From contig CAYLXK010000024.1 in the NCBI GenBank assembly GCA_964387685.1, forward strand, positions 15,442 through 79,441: a stretch of DNA of 64,000 nucleotides, written 5' to 3'. A model generated the notes under the pieces. The model was not told where the DNA came from and made no database searches. It saw only the letters and a list, made by a program, of their open reading frames with translations. How positions within the stretch are numbered: the first letter of the stretch is position 1; the number at the start of each line of letters is the position of its first letter. Position numbers and translations under genes: made by a program. The stretch is from Bryobacter sp964387685 (GTDB lineage: Bacteria; Acidobacteriota; Terriglobia; Bryobacterales; Bryobacteraceae). Positions 8,523 to 18,064 of this stretch are shown piece by piece.

Positions 8523-9137
8523 ATGGGATCTCTTCCGACCGTCGTGTTCGAAACTCTCCCTGCCACTTACACGCCCCAACTGGCCACTCAGAATCTGTTC
8601 CTCTTAACGGTGGAACAGTACCAGGCTATGGGCCGCGCCGGCTTGCTGCCGGAAGACAGCAGCATCGAGCTCCTTAGGGGGATCTTGGTAAATCGTATTC
8701 CTACAGGACCAGAACATGCCTATCTGGTGGGACGCATTGCCCGCCTGCTTGAGTCCCTGATTTCCTCAAGTTGGTCGGTCCGGCAGCAAGCGCCACTTGC
8801 TCTCTCCGGCAGTGAGCCTGTGCCCGATGTCCTCATCTTGCGCGGCCCAGACAATTCCTATCGTCACCGGCTTCCGAGCCGCGAGGACACAGTACTCGTT
8901 ATCGAGGTCTCCGACTCGTCCCTCGCCCGCGACCTAGGCCTGAATTCCCGAATTTATGCCGAAGAAGGCATTGCGCAATACCTGGTTGTGCACATCGAAG
9001 AAAAGGCCCTCACCCACTTCCGCGAGCCTAGCCCGGACGGCTATCGTCGCATCGTCAAATATGCACTAAACGACGAGATCGCCCTCGATTTCGAAGGCGA
9101 GCCGCATTGTCTGTCCGTCGAGCGCTTCTTCGAGTGA
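8523..9137 (+). CDS. Uma2-family (DUF820) PD-(D/E)XK-fold protein
   Basis: Member of the Uma2/DUF820 family, a restriction-endonuclease-like fold common in cyanobacteria and acidobacteria. Its function is not established. The family features seen are LTVEQYQAMGRAGLLPED, IELLRGILV, a PVPDVLIL strand and TVLVIEVSDSSLARD, which carries the acidic/catalytic part, then YAEEGIAQYLVV. ATG 8523 is preferred; the frame extends 20 codons further upstream into the preceding gene. Confidence 0.85.
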   Translation: MGSLPTVVFETLPATYTPQLATQNLFLLTVEQYQAMGRAGLLPEDSSIELLRGILVNRIPTGPEHAYLVGRIARLLESLISSSWSVRQQAPLALSGSEPVPDVLILRGPDNSYRHRLPSREDTVLVIEVSDSSLARDLGLNSRIYAEEGIAQYLVVHIEEKALTHFREPSPDGYRRIVKYALNDEIALDFEGEPHCLSVERFFE

Positions 9138-9248
9138 GGTGTGCGCAAAGCGCGCCCTCGCTGTCAAGCAAAACATCTCCCACATATTGAATCTCATAGC
9201 GGCCCATTGACGCCGCATTTTTCTCTCTGCTACCTTGACGAAGTTCAC

Positions 9249-9710
9249 ATGCCAACTTCTCCGTCTGCCGCAAAGCCAACGCGGGCTTTCATACTCCTGG
9301 TAGACGATCACAAACACGGGCTCGCGGCCCGTCGCTCTCTACTGGAAGAACTCGGTCACACCGTCGTTACCGCCTCGAATGGACAGGCTGCTTTGGAACT
9401 GGCCGGCGCGCAAACCTTCGACCTTGTGGTCACCGATTGGAAGATGCCGAAGATGGACGGCTTAGAACTCATACGCCAATTGCGCGCGCAAGATTTCCTG
9501 TCGCCCATCATCCTGATCTCCGGCTTTGCCGACGGCGTGGGCCTCGAGGAGGGGCGCACCGGCGCCGACGCCATTTTGCAGAAAAGCGCCAGCGAAGTTC
9601 CGCAATTGCTTAACGCCGTCAAACGGCTGCTGAACAAGAAGCCGCCTCGCAAGTCCGCTTCCAGTCAGGCGGCTCTCAAAGCGGTACGGCCGAAGAGCAA
9701 GACCTCCTAA
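9249..9710 (+). CDS. Single-domain response regulator (CheY-like receiver) with basic tail
   Basis: Receiver domain of 153 residues without an output domain. The acidic pair is in LLVDDH, the phospho-acceptor is D63 in VVTDWKMPKMDG, the switch Ser is in ILISGFAD, and the conserved Lys is in LQKSASEV. The last 25 residues are Lys/Arg/Ser-rich (KKPPRKSASS). No histidine kinase is adjacent, so its partner is elsewhere. ATG 9249 was chosen because it begins about 15 residues before the first strand; the longer open frame adds a non-family segment. Confidence 0.88.
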   Translation: MPTSPSAAKPTRAFILLVDDHKHGLAARRSLLEELGHTVVTASNGQAALELAGAQTFDLVVTDWKMPKMDGLELIRQLRAQDFLSPIILISGFADGVGLEEGRTGADAILQKSASEVPQLLNAVKRLLNKKPPRKSASSQAALKAVRPKSKTS

Positions 9711-9746
9711 GCGCGTCCCATCCGGTATTGGATGCACAATTAGAAC

Positions 9747-11555
9747 ATGAACCGTGTTTGGATCGGCGCCGTCGCCGCGTTGCTGCTTCTGGCCGCCGCC
9801 AGCCCTGGACAAAGAAAAGCCTCGTCTCCGAAAACCAAGTCCACCAAGACGCGCACGGTTTCCGCCCCGGCTGCCTTACCGATTCACTTTCCCCGCCAGA
9901 CGCCGATTGAAGTCCGCAATGCCCTTCGCAAAATGACCCTGCGCGAAATGGTCGCGCAGTTGGTCGTCATTCCTTTCTACGGCGACAACCCCGCACGCAA
10001 GCGCCGCGAGTACCAGGACTTTTTGCGCCTCGTCAAGCAGACCGGCGTTGGCGGTCTGATCCTGCTCAACCGGGTGCAAAACGGCGTGGTCCGCAACGCC
10101 GAGCCCCTGGCCGTCGCCGCCTTTCTGAATCGCATGCAGAAAGAGGCCAAACTGCCTTTGATCGTCGGCGGAGATTTCGAACGCGGCGCGTCGATGCGCG
10201 TCTCGAATACCGCCCGTTTCCCCCACGCCATGGCCTTCGGGGCGGCGAACGATCTGGCCGCCACGCGCGCCACCGGCGCCGCCACCGCGCGCGAAGCCCG
10301 CGCCTTGGGCGTGCACTGGGTCTTCGCACCCGTCGCCGATGTAAACAACAACCCCGACAATCCGATCATCAACACGCGCAGCTTCGGCGAAGATCCCAAG
10401 CTCGTCGCCGCGCACGTCAAAGCCTTTATCGAGGGCGCCCACGCCGCCAAGCGCGATGGCATCCTGGTCACTGTTAAACACTTTCCCGGCCACGGCGATA
10501 CGGCCACCGATACGCACATCGGGCTGGCCAGAATCACCGCCGACCGTACGCGCCTCGACGCTCTCGAACTGATTCCTTTCCAGGCAGCCATCGCCGCGGG
10601 AGTCGATGGCATTATGACCGGGCATCTGGCCGTGCCCGCGCTCGAAGAACAAGAGATTCCGGCCACCATTTCGCAAAAGGTCGTCTCAGGTCTGCTCCGG
10701 AAAGAGCTGGGCTATGAAGGCCTGATCGTCACCGACGCCATGGACATGCAAGGCCTTACCAAACAATTCCCGCCGGGCGAAGCGGCTGTGCGCGCCCTCG
10801 AAGCCGGTGTCAACGTTCTCCTGGTGCCCACCAATCCGGATCTCGCCATCAAAGGTGTGTTGGAGGCGATCGCCTCCGGCCGCCTGGGCGCCGAGCGCAT
10901 CCACGCAAGCGTCATCCAGCTCTTAAGCGCCAAGCACCGTCTGGGCCTGTTCCAGAACCGCCTCGTCAATGTCGAAGAAGTCAGCGAGCAAATCGACGCT
11001 CCCGAGCTCCAGGAACTGGCCCAGCGAGTCGCCGAGAAGGCGCTCGCCCTGGTCAAGAACGAGGGTGCGGAAATACCGTTGCGCGAGCCCGCCAGCGCCT
11101 GCCTGGTCACGCTGGCCGAAGGCCGCTATTCGACCTCCGGTAAGCGCATGATCGAAGAAGTCCTGGCCCGTGCCCCCAAGATGAAAACGCTTTGGCTCGA
11201 CGCGAGCCTGAAGGCGGCGGAGCTGGAAGAGTTTGTTACGCAGCTAGAGCCCTGCCGCGCCATCGTGATTGCCGCCTTTGTTAGCGCGGCATCTTATCGC
11301 GGCGATGTCTCCCTGCCCGGCAACTATACGGCGTTTGTCGAAGCAGTCCTTCGCGGCGGCAAGCCCGTGGTTTTTTGCGCGCTTGGCAGCCCCTATGTGC
11401 TGCGGAAGTTCCCCCAGGCGGCAGCCCAGGCCGCCACCTTTTCCACCACCGTCACCAGTGAGCTGGCTCTCGTGCGGGGCCTCTTTGGTGAGGTGCCCAT
11501 GAAGGCGACGCCGCCCGTTACGATCTTCCCGGTTTCTTCCCTCGCAGCGCAGTAG
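9747..11555 (+). CDS. Glycoside hydrolase family 3, NagZ-like beta-N-acetylhexosaminidase, exported
   Basis: Family 3 glycosidase. The N-terminal TIM barrel carries the NagZ-type signature KHFPGHGDTATDTH (about residue 245), in which the Asp-His pair acts as acid/base. The nucleophile Asp is in VTDAMDMQGL. A signal peptide (IGAVAALLLLAAASPG) is present, unlike cytosolic NagZ of enterobacteria. About 200 further residues form a Rossmann-like C-terminal domain (ALVKNEGAEIPLRE onward), as in the two-domain Bacteroidetes and Bacillus enzymes. The likely substrate is GlcNAc-containing peptidoglycan fragments or chitooligosaccharides, in the periplasm. Confidence 0.88.
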   Translation: MNRVWIGAVAALLLLAAASPGQRKASSPKTKSTKTRTVSAPAALPIHFPRQTPIEVRNALRKMTLREMVAQLVVIPFYGDNPARKRREYQDFLRLVKQTGVGGLILLNRVQNGVVRNAEPLAVAAFLNRMQKEAKLPLIVGGDFERGASMRVSNTARFPHAMAFGAANDLAATRATGAATAREARALGVHWVFAPVADVNNNPDNPIINTRSFGEDPKLVAAHVKAFIEGAHAAKRDGILVTVKHFPGHGDTATDTHIGLARITADRTRLDALELIPFQAAIAAGVDGIMTGHLAVPALEEQEIPATISQKVVSGLLRKELGYEGLIVTDAMDMQGLTKQFPPGEAAVRALEAGVNVLLVPTNPDLAIKGVLEAIASGRLGAERIHASVIQLLSAKHRLGLFQNRLVNVEEVSEQIDAPELQELAQRVAEKALALVKNEGAEIPLREPASACLVTLAEGRYSTSGKRMIEEVLARAPKMKTLWLDASLKAAELEEFVTQLEPCRAIVIAAFVSAASYRGDVSLPGNYTAFVEAVLRGGKPVVFCALGSPYVLRKFPQAAAQAATFSTTVTSELALVRGLFGEVPMKATPPVTIFPVSSLAAQ

Positions 11556-11567
11556 CTTCGACGTGCC

Positions 11568-12383
11568 TTAGCTTTGGCACTGCGCGCAATAGAACGTGCT
11601 GCGTCCCGCCTGGGGACGGCGCTCGACGGCGCTCCTCCGGCAACGCGGGCAAGGCTCCCCCTCGCGTCCATACACTCGCGTGCTCAAGAGGTCGGCCTCC
11701 GGGAATTGTTCCGCGCTCTTCGTCACCGCGAAGGTCCCCTCGATGGCTCGCGTCAAGACCTTGCCGATGGCCGTGTGCAGCCGCTTCCATTCCGGGTCCG
11801 TCACATGGGCGACGCTCCGCCAGGGATCGAGGCGCGCCTCCCAGAGGGCCTCGGCGGCCCAGATATTCCCCAGCCCCACCACCTTGGACTGATCGAGCAA
11901 AAAGGGCTTGATGGCAATGCGGGAGCGAAGTGCGGAATCTCGCAGGTGGCTCCACGCAAAGCCGGGGTCCAGCGGCTCCGGCCCATATTCGGCCAAGGCC
12001 GTAGCCAGTTCCGCCTGGTTCAGGCAATGCAAGCAGCCAAAGGTGCGCGCATCTTCAAACACGATCGAGCGCCCGTCTGTGAGCTCCAGCAGGACCCGCG
12101 TGAAGCGGGGCGGGGAATGCGGCTCCGCCCAAGCGTAGACGTGGCCCGTCATGCCAAGCTGGATGCGAATCACCGACGAGTTGTCCAGGTGGATCAAAAC
12201 GTTCTTGGCGCGCCGCGAGTAGCCCTCAATCCGGCGGCCGCGCAAGCGGCGCACGAGGGACGCCGTCGTTTGCGGCGCCACCAGGCTCTCCCGCAGCACG
12301 CGAGTTCGCGCGATCCCCACGCCGCTCCCCGGCTCTACCGTCAGCCGCCGAACCATGTATTCCGCTTCGGGCAGTTCCGGCAC
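11568..12383 (-). CDS. mutM: Formamidopyrimidine-DNA glycosylase
   Basis: Bifunctional DNA glycosylase/AP lyase that removes oxidised purines. The mature protein begins PELPEAEYM, with the catalytic Pro1, Glu2 and Glu5 in place. The catalytic Lys region is SRRAKNVLIHL and the void-filling/H2TH region is LLDQSKVVGLGNIWAAEAL. The zinc finger is CPRC...CAQC at the C-terminus. Length, 271 residues, is normal. Family alternatives (Nei) are less likely given PELPE and the GNIW motif. It starts 2 bases after the stop of the DUF1080 gene and so may be co-transcribed with it. Confidence 0.9.
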   Translation of the reverse strand: MPELPEAEYMVRRLTVEPGSGVGIARTRVLRESLVAPQTTASLVRRLRGRRIEGYSRRAKNVLIHLDNSSVIRIQLGMTGHVYAWAEPHSPPRFTRVLLELTDGRSIVFEDARTFGCLHCLNQAELATALAEYGPEPLDPGFAWSHLRDSALRSRIAIKPFLLDQSKVVGLGNIWAAEALWEARLDPWRSVAHVTDPEWKRLHTAIGKVLTRAIEGTFAVTKSAEQFPEADLLSTRVYGREGEPCPRCRRSAVERRPQAGRSTFYCAQCQS

Positions 12384-12385
12384 TT

Positions 12386-13036
12386 CTAGCCGAGATCCTT
12401 CAAGCGGATATTGCGAAACTCCACCCGCGTCCCATGTCCCAAAAAGCCGATATGCCCGCTCTTGCGCAACAGTCCAGGGTGCTTCTTCAGGACCGCCTCG
12501 TCTTGGACCGTGGACAGGTCGGCGTCGCTGATCAATACGCCATTGAGCGTGACGCGAATGCGCATGCCTTCGGCGGCAATCTCATAGGCGTTCCAGACTC
12601 CTGCGCGCTTCACGTATCCGGGCTTGGCCGCGAAAACATCGTAGACCGAGCCTGTATGTTGCTCGGGCCGCAGCATGCTGACGCCGTTCTTCTTGTACTT
12701 GTCCGACGTCTCGTCTAAGATCTGGATCTCCATGCCCTGGTAGGCGGCGTCGCCTTCGAGCGGTGCGCGGATGCCCACGCCGTTATTGCCGCCATCCCAC
12801 AGGCGCCAGTCCAGGCGCAGAATGAAGTTCGCGTATTCTTTCTCGGTGTAAAGATTGCCGCCGCCATCGGCTGGGCATAACAAGCTGCCGTTCTCGACGA
12901 TGTAGCCTTTACCGCGCCCATTCACGAGCTTCCATCCGCTCAGGTCTCGGCCGTTAAACAAATCCACAAAGCCCGTTTCGGCGGCCCCGGCCGGCAACGC
13001 CGCCAGGGAAACTTGGAGCCAATTTCGGCGTGTCAT
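12386..13036 (-). CDS. DUF1080 (3-keto-disaccharide hydrolase-type) exported protein
   Basis: Concanavalin-like beta-sandwich protein of the DUF1080 group, some members of which are assigned 3-keto-disaccharide hydrolase activity; others only bind sugar. Typical segments are FVDLFNGRDLSGWKLVNG, NFILRLDWRLWDGGNNGVGIR and GHIGFLGHGTRVEFRNIRL. MTRRNWLQVSLAALPAGAA looks like a Tat signal. It is divergent from the Gfo/Idh/MocA gene at 13096, a frequent pairing in Acidobacteria and Planctomycetes that points to extracytoplasmic sugar oxidation. Confidence 0.87.
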   Translation of the reverse strand: MTRRNWLQVSLAALPAGAAETGFVDLFNGRDLSGWKLVNGRGKGYIVENGSLLCPADGGGNLYTEKEYANFILRLDWRLWDGGNNGVGIRAPLEGDAAYQGMEIQILDETSDKYKKNGVSMLRPEQHTGSVYDVFAAKPGYVKRAGVWNAYEIAAEGMRIRVTLNGVLISDADLSTVQDEAVLKKHPGLLRKSGHIGFLGHGTRVEFRNIRLKDLG

Positions 13037-13095
13037 TTTTCGAGATTATCAAAGCCCAAACGGTAATAAGATGAAGCTGCCCGTTAGAGGCCTTT

Positions 13096-14631
13096 ATGAC
13101 CGATTCTCTTTCCCGCCGCTACTTTTTCTTTGGCTCGCTACTCAGCGGAGCCGTTCCCTCCGCCGGCTTTGGCAGCGTCGCCTCTCTGCGCGCCCTTGGC
13201 TACAAGCCTTTCTATAACAAGCTGAACGTTGCGGCCATCGGTTGCGGAGGCCAGGGTGGCGTGATCCTCAATCAAGCCGCCCAAACGGAAAACATCGTCG
13301 CCCTCTGCGACGTGGATCTCGACCGCGCCGCGCCCAATCTGAAACGCTTCGAGAAGCTGCCTCTGTATCGCGACTTCCGCGTCCTGCTGGACAAGGAAGA
13401 CAAAAACATCGACGCGCTCACCATTGCGATTCCCGACTTCATGCACGCCACGGTCGCGCTGGCGGCCATGCAGCGCGGCAAGCACGTTTATCTCGAAAAG
13501 CCGCTCACACGGACCCCTTGGGAGGCGCGCCTGCTGGCCGATGCCGCCGTAAAGTACAAGGTCGCAACGCAAATGGGCAACCAGGGCTACTCACACGAGT
13601 CCCACCGCGTGGCGGCCGAAATTCTCTGGTCCGGCGAGATCGGCGAGGTGAGGGAGGTCCACGTCTGTGTCACCCCCGGCACCCATCCCACGGGCTTGAA
13701 GGAGCCCCCGCCCGAGGCGAGCGTGCCGGCCAACCTCGATTGGCAGGCCTGGCTGGGCAATACGCCCATGCGCGCCTTCAGCCCCTACTATGTGCCCTAC
13801 AACTGGCGAGGCTTCTACGATTTCGGCACCGGCCAAATCGGCAACTGGGCTACGCACACCGCCGGCCCCGTTCACCACGCACTGATGCTGGGCGCCCCAT
13901 CCAGCGTTGAATGCGTTTCGCAGTTCAACCCCAGCAAGTACACCTTCCCGGACCGCGCCGTCATTCGCCTGGACTTCCCGGCGCGCGGGGAGATGCCCGC
14001 CGTCTCGGTCTTCTATCACGATTCGGCCCGGGCGACGGACCCCGACGTCTATCGCGTCCCCGGCATGGAGAACGAAACCATCCTGCCGCCCCCCAATAAC
14101 CTTTCTGAAAAGGGGCGGCCCATGGGGAATCGAGGCCCCGGATTCGGCGCTGGTGGACCGGGCGCTCGTCCTCCCGGCGCGGCACGCCCCGCCGGCCCGC
14201 GGCAAGGCGCCGGCGGTCCGGGTGTTACCGTCTTCGGCGGCGAACGTGGCGGCCCTCAGGCAGGCCTGCTCACCGGCAACGGCGCGGTCTTCATCGGCTC
14301 TAAGGGCATCATGGCTACCGTCGAGCGAGGCGAAGGCGTGTGGCTGCTTCCGTCGGCGCGCTGGGCCGAGTACAAGCTGCCGCCGCAACTGCTCACCCGT
14401 TCCCCCGGCCACATGGCAGACTTCTGCCGTGCCGCCAAAGGCGGCGATGCGGCGTGTTCGCATTTTGGTATATCCGGTCCCTATGCCGAGTGGCTGGCCT
14501 TAGCCGCCATCGCCTTCCGTGTGGAAGGCAAGCTCAATTGGGACGCGAAAACCCTTCGCTTCACCAACAGCCCCGAAGCCAACAAGTACGTCAAGCCAAA
14601 CTTCCGCCCGGGTTGGGAACTAAAGCTTTAG
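13096..14631 (+). CDS. Tat-exported Gfo/Idh/MocA-family oxidoreductase
   Basis: NAD(P)-type sugar oxidoreductase. SRRYFFFGSLLSGAVPS is a Tat signal; the Rossmann domain starts at LNVAAIGCGGQGG, and YLEKPLTRTPWEA holds the EKP motif used in catalysis. The C-terminal alpha/beta domain includes DFGTGQIGNWATHTAG. An insert of about 45 residues (about 335-380), rich in Gly, Pro, Ala and Arg (GNRGPGFGAGGPGARPPG and more), interrupts the C-terminal domain and explains the length of 511 residues. An exported enzyme of this type needs a bound or exported cofactor. The substrate is unknown. Confidence 0.87.
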   Translation: MTDSLSRRYFFFGSLLSGAVPSAGFGSVASLRALGYKPFYNKLNVAAIGCGGQGGVILNQAAQTENIVALCDVDLDRAAPNLKRFEKLPLYRDFRVLLDKEDKNIDALTIAIPDFMHATVALAAMQRGKHVYLEKPLTRTPWEARLLADAAVKYKVATQMGNQGYSHESHRVAAEILWSGEIGEVREVHVCVTPGTHPTGLKEPPPEASVPANLDWQAWLGNTPMRAFSPYYVPYNWRGFYDFGTGQIGNWATHTAGPVHHALMLGAPSSVECVSQFNPSKYTFPDRAVIRLDFPARGEMPAVSVFYHDSARATDPDVYRVPGMENETILPPPNNLSEKGRPMGNRGPGFGAGGPGARPPGAARPAGPRQGAGGPGVTVFGGERGGPQAGLLTGNGAVFIGSKGIMATVERGEGVWLLPSARWAEYKLPPQLLTRSPGHMADFCRAAKGGDAACSHFGISGPYAEWLALAAIAFRVEGKLNWDAKTLRFTNSPEANKYVKPNFRPGWELKL

Positions 14632-14945
14632 AAATCAGCCCGTAGGTTTATGTCCGTTCAGGGGTTGTGCTGGCAGCGGCCCTGCGATACGCTTAGGCGT
14701 CTACGGAGCCAGAGGTGGCTTTCGAATAACTGCAGACACCTCTCGGGCGGACTTACCTACGGACCAGGTTAAAGTGCGGTTTACCCGGGCGCTACTCGCG
14801 CGGTATTGTGGGCACCTACTACGCCAGGCGCCATGTCCTATTCAAAACACGGCCATAGACCGCTCAACCGCCCTGGAGTTGCGCCGTGATCGGGGCAAGG
14901 CGGCGTGTGCCCCGGCGCAGATGCTTCGTCTTCGAAACCAGAACT
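14632..14945 (+). other. Intergenic stretch, no gene recognised
   Basis: About 310 bases without a convincing coding frame. One hairpin is visible (AGAGGTG at 14711-14717 with CACCTCT at 14737-14743). I compared it by eye with RNase P, tmRNA, 4.5S and 6S signatures and saw no match. Confidence 0.4.
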
Positions 14946-17165
14946 CTAGAATTGGCCCTTAGGCCCTTGCGCCCGCTCAAGATGTGCCTTGAATTGCGGG
15001 TTCTCCGGGGCGAGTGCGACGGCCTCACGAAATAGCGGGAGTGCCGCCTCTCTTTGCTGCCGCCGCAAGTAAAGCAGCCCCAAGGTATCGGCAATGGTGG
15101 GGTTCTTGGGCGCGGCGGCACGGGCCGCCAAAGCCAAACCGAAGGCTTCCGATAGCTCAGCGTCCGTTCCGCTTTCGGCGATCAGGTTGGCTAATCCGTT
15201 TTGCGCGACCAGATGCTTGGGGCTGGTCCGAAGTACCTCCCGGTAAAGCGCTTTGGCTTCGTTTTGTTGGCCGGCCCCTTCCAGCAGTTGGGCCAGGAGG
15301 GCTGTGATTTCCGGCTCTTTGGGCGCGCTGTTCCGGAGCCGTCGCAATCTCGCGATGGCCGCCGCGGAATTGCCGCGCCGGGCTTCCAGTTCGGCGACGC
15401 GCATGCCGGCCAGCGGAAAGGCGGGCTGCTCGTTAGCGATCCGCTCCAGTTCGGCGAAGCCTTCGGCTTGCTGGCCTAACGCCAGCCGGGTCTCCGCCCG
15501 CATGTACCGCAACTCGGCGCGGGCGGGGCTTAAGCGCAACTCGCTTTCAAGCAGCCGCAGCGCCTCGTCCAAGCGTCCTTGGGCCCCCAGACTACGCGCA
15601 AGCCCGCTGATTACCCTCAAGTTTTCCGACCCCGGCTGGTAGCGCTTCCGAAAGAGAGCTTCGGCCGAAGCGAACTTAGCTTCCCGCAGTTCGAGATAGC
15701 CCTGCTCGACGTCCAGACCCGCGCTTTGGGGATGCTCCCGGCGCAGGCTTTGCAGTAAGGTCCGGGCTTCCTGGTTCCTGCCCAGACCCTCGAGCGCGGC
15801 CACGCGGGTCAGTAACGCTTGCGGATTCCCCGCGGCTACCGAAAGGGCGGCATCGGCAGCCACTAACGCGTCGTTAAAGCGGCTCCCATCCAGCGACGCG
15901 GTGGCGATGGCCAACAGCGGGTCCAGGAAGCCGGGAGCTCTCCGTGCGGCTTCCCTCCAGGCGGCGATCGCCTCCGCGCCCTTGCCGGCCAGCGCTAGCG
16001 CGCGGCCGTGATGGAAGTGCAGCGAGGCGCTATCGGGATTTTCCTTAACCAGGGCGTCCAGTTGCGTCTCTGCCTCTCCGACGGCACGCCGCGCCAACTC
16101 CAGTAGGGCGCGGGCCGTACGAAGATCGAGATCCCGAGGAGCGAGGGCGAGGCTTTGCTCCACGATGTTGCGGGCTTCCTCCAGTCGCCCCAAGGCGTTC
16201 AGGGCGGCGACCATTCGCTTCCCATAGGTGGGCTTCAGCGTGCTGTCCACGGCCCAGCCTTTTTGGTAGGCGGCCAAGGCTTCAGCCCATTGCCCCTGAC
16301 GGGCGTAGTAGTTGCCGGCCTCGAGCGGGGCGCTGGGGTTTGTCTTGGGGCTGGCCAGCAAGGTTTGGATGCGGGCTTCGGCCATTTGCGCCTGGCCGCG
16401 CTGGCGGTAGAAATCAGCAAGCTGCGCGACCGCCGCCGCATTGCCGGGAAGGGCCTCAATTTTTTGCCGCAACACCAGCTCGGCCTCGTCCGGGCGGCTC
16501 GCCTTTAGGAGCTGCGTGGCTAGGTCGTCGTAGGTGGCCGCCAAGCTTGGCTGCGCCCGAATCAACCCCCGCAGCAGCGACTCGGCTTCGTTTTGTCCGC
16601 CCTCGGTCTCGGCGAGCAGATAGGCCAGGGAGCGGGTCATCTCGGGCTCGCCTGGGCGGGTGGTCAGGGCTTGGCGAAATGCCGCAATGGCTTCGTTATT
16701 TTTGCCATCCGTGCGAGCCAGTAGCCCCCGGATACGCCAGCCGTCAAAAGATTTCGGGTCGGCTGCAAGGGCTTCGGCCGCGAGCTTGTTCAACGTCTCA
16801 TAGAAGCGGACGGGCCGGCGCTCGCTCTGTAAGTACGCGGCCAAGGCGAACTCCGTCAACAGGTGCCTGGCCTCCTGGTTGCCGGCCTCCAGCGTCACGG
16901 CCTGCTGGAGCGAACGAAAAAGCTCTTCCCCTTTGGGCCCGCCCAACAGAGCTTTGGCTAGACCGAGGTGAGCGGCGGCAGACTGACCGTCGATTTGGAT
17001 CGCCTTACGAAAACTGATTTCGGCATCCGCCATTTGCTGGGCGGCCAACTGCCGCTGTCCATCCTCGACAAGGCGGGTCGCGCTTTTTCCACAGGAGAGG
17101 AGGCCCCACGCCGCGAGGTAAATGATTGCAGTTCTAGTACTTTTTGCTCGAATAATATCCAACAC
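14946..17165 (-). CDS. TPR-repeat lipoprotein, PrsT-like (PEP-CTERM system associated)
   Basis: Lipoprotein of 739 residues made almost wholly of tetratricopeptide repeats. The lipobox is GLLSC with Cys25. At least 15 repeats of about 34 residues follow, for example AEISFRKAIQIDGQSAAAHL and AIAAFRQALTTRPGEPEM. The C-terminus is LALAARAAAPKNPTIADTLG followed by a last repeat. Overall form matches PrsT, the TPR lipoprotein found with exopolysaccharide/PEP-CTERM (exosortase) systems. The next gene, divergent 95 bases away, encodes a PEP-CTERM protein, which supports the call. No exosortase is in the window. Confidence 0.75.
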   Translation of the reverse strand: MLDIIRAKSTRTAIIYLAAWGLLSCGKSATRLVEDGQRQLAAQQMADAEISFRKAIQIDGQSAAAHLGLAKALLGGPKGEELFRSLQQAVTLEAGNQEARHLLTEFALAAYLQSERRPVRFYETLNKLAAEALAADPKSFDGWRIRGLLARTDGKNNEAIAAFRQALTTRPGEPEMTRSLAYLLAETEGGQNEAESLLRGLIRAQPSLAATYDDLATQLLKASRPDEAELVLRQKIEALPGNAAAVAQLADFYRQRGQAQMAEARIQTLLASPKTNPSAPLEAGNYYARQGQWAEALAAYQKGWAVDSTLKPTYGKRMVAALNALGRLEEARNIVEQSLALAPRDLDLRTARALLELARRAVGEAETQLDALVKENPDSASLHFHHGRALALAGKGAEAIAAWREAARRAPGFLDPLLAIATASLDGSRFNDALVAADAALSVAAGNPQALLTRVAALEGLGRNQEARTLLQSLRREHPQSAGLDVEQGYLELREAKFASAEALFRKRYQPGSENLRVISGLARSLGAQGRLDEALRLLESELRLSPARAELRYMRAETRLALGQQAEGFAELERIANEQPAFPLAGMRVAELEARRGNSAAAIARLRRLRNSAPKEPEITALLAQLLEGAGQQNEAKALYREVLRTSPKHLVAQNGLANLIAESGTDAELSEAFGLALAARAAAPKNPTIADTLGLLYLRRQQREAALPLFREAVALAPENPQFKAHLERAQGPKGQF

Positions 17166-17260
17166 GAAACTCCCTTATCACTCGTTGCTGCCCTACACTT
17201 CAAGATTACAGATGCCTTTCGGAAATGTGAAAGGCCAGTTTGATTCGAGGTTAGTTTACA

Positions 17261-18016
17261 GTGAATCTTCGTTCCCTTCTTGCCCTGACTTTCTTCCTGG
17301 CGGCCTCCTCCACGGTGGCTCTGGCCGGCCCTTGTGCAACCAATACCCTAGCCTTTTACCGGGACACACACTTTGACGGGAATGCCTGCTCCAACGGCAA
17401 CCTGTTCTTTTTCAACTTCGTCTTCGCGCAGATTTCCGGTCCCGCGAATGTGAACGCAAACTCAATTGTGGTGTCCCCCAGCACGGCTGGCATCGGGTTG
17501 GACTTTTCGGGCACGACGGAGTCGATTTTCAACCGCGTCGTCACCGAGCGCGAGCAATACTACATCAGCTACACGGTGGACCCGCCTCCGGTCGTGGCGG
17601 GCGACGACCTGTACCTGGACCCGCCCACCGGGCCGATCGTGGTCAGCCGCTGGACCTGTCCCGACGACGTGTTTAACCAAAGCGTCGGCTTCATGAGCTT
17701 GAGCGGGCTCGCTACCGCCTCTTACTCGACGACCTTCCAGTGCCTGAATCGGGGCGAGGGTTCGGCACCGTTCTTTATTCAGGCTACGAGCGGAAGCGAA
17801 GACGCTTTGCGCGATTCAGTCACCTACCCGAACCTGGCTTCGTCGGTAACGGTCCGCATGGTAATTGATCTTTTCCCTGGCGTACATACGGGCCTCGAAG
17901 CGATCCAGGCCACGCAACAGGTGGTGCCGGAACCGGCGGCCTTCCTTCCACTAGCGGCAGGCGTGGCGGGCTTGGTGGCCTTCGTCCGCCGTCGCCGCAA
18001 AATGGTAAAGTCTTAG
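17261..18016 (+). CDS. PEP-CTERM sorting-signal protein
   Basis: Secreted protein of 251 residues. The signal peptide (LLALTFFLAASSTVALAG) is followed by a beta-rich body with several Cys (GPCATNT, GNACSNGN, WTCPDD, TFQCLNRG). The tail is the tripartite PEP-CTERM signal: VPEP at about 222-225, a hydrophobic helix (AAFLPLAAGVAGLVAFV) and RRRRK. In known systems this tail is recognised by exosortase for export and surface attachment. The body matches no domain I know. GTG 17261 is the only start placed ahead of the signal peptide. Confidence 0.85.
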   Translation: MNLRSLLALTFFLAASSTVALAGPCATNTLAFYRDTHFDGNACSNGNLFFFNFVFAQISGPANVNANSIVVSPSTAGIGLDFSGTTESIFNRVVTEREQYYISYTVDPPPVVAGDDLYLDPPTGPIVVSRWTCPDDVFNQSVGFMSLSGLATASYSTTFQCLNRGEGSAPFFIQATSGSEDALRDSVTYPNLASSVTVRMVIDLFPGVHTGLEAIQATQQVVPEPAAFLPLAAGVAGLVAFVRRRRKMVKS

Positions 18017-18064
18017 CCTGGACTGCACTCCGGCTTTCCCCGGATAATTGAGTCCGGGAAAGGG

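Noticed and set aside
14632..14945. Possible structured RNA (RNase P, tmRNA, 4.5S, 6S)
   Set aside because: Signature stretches of these RNAs were not found on either strand; only one ordinary hairpin is seen.
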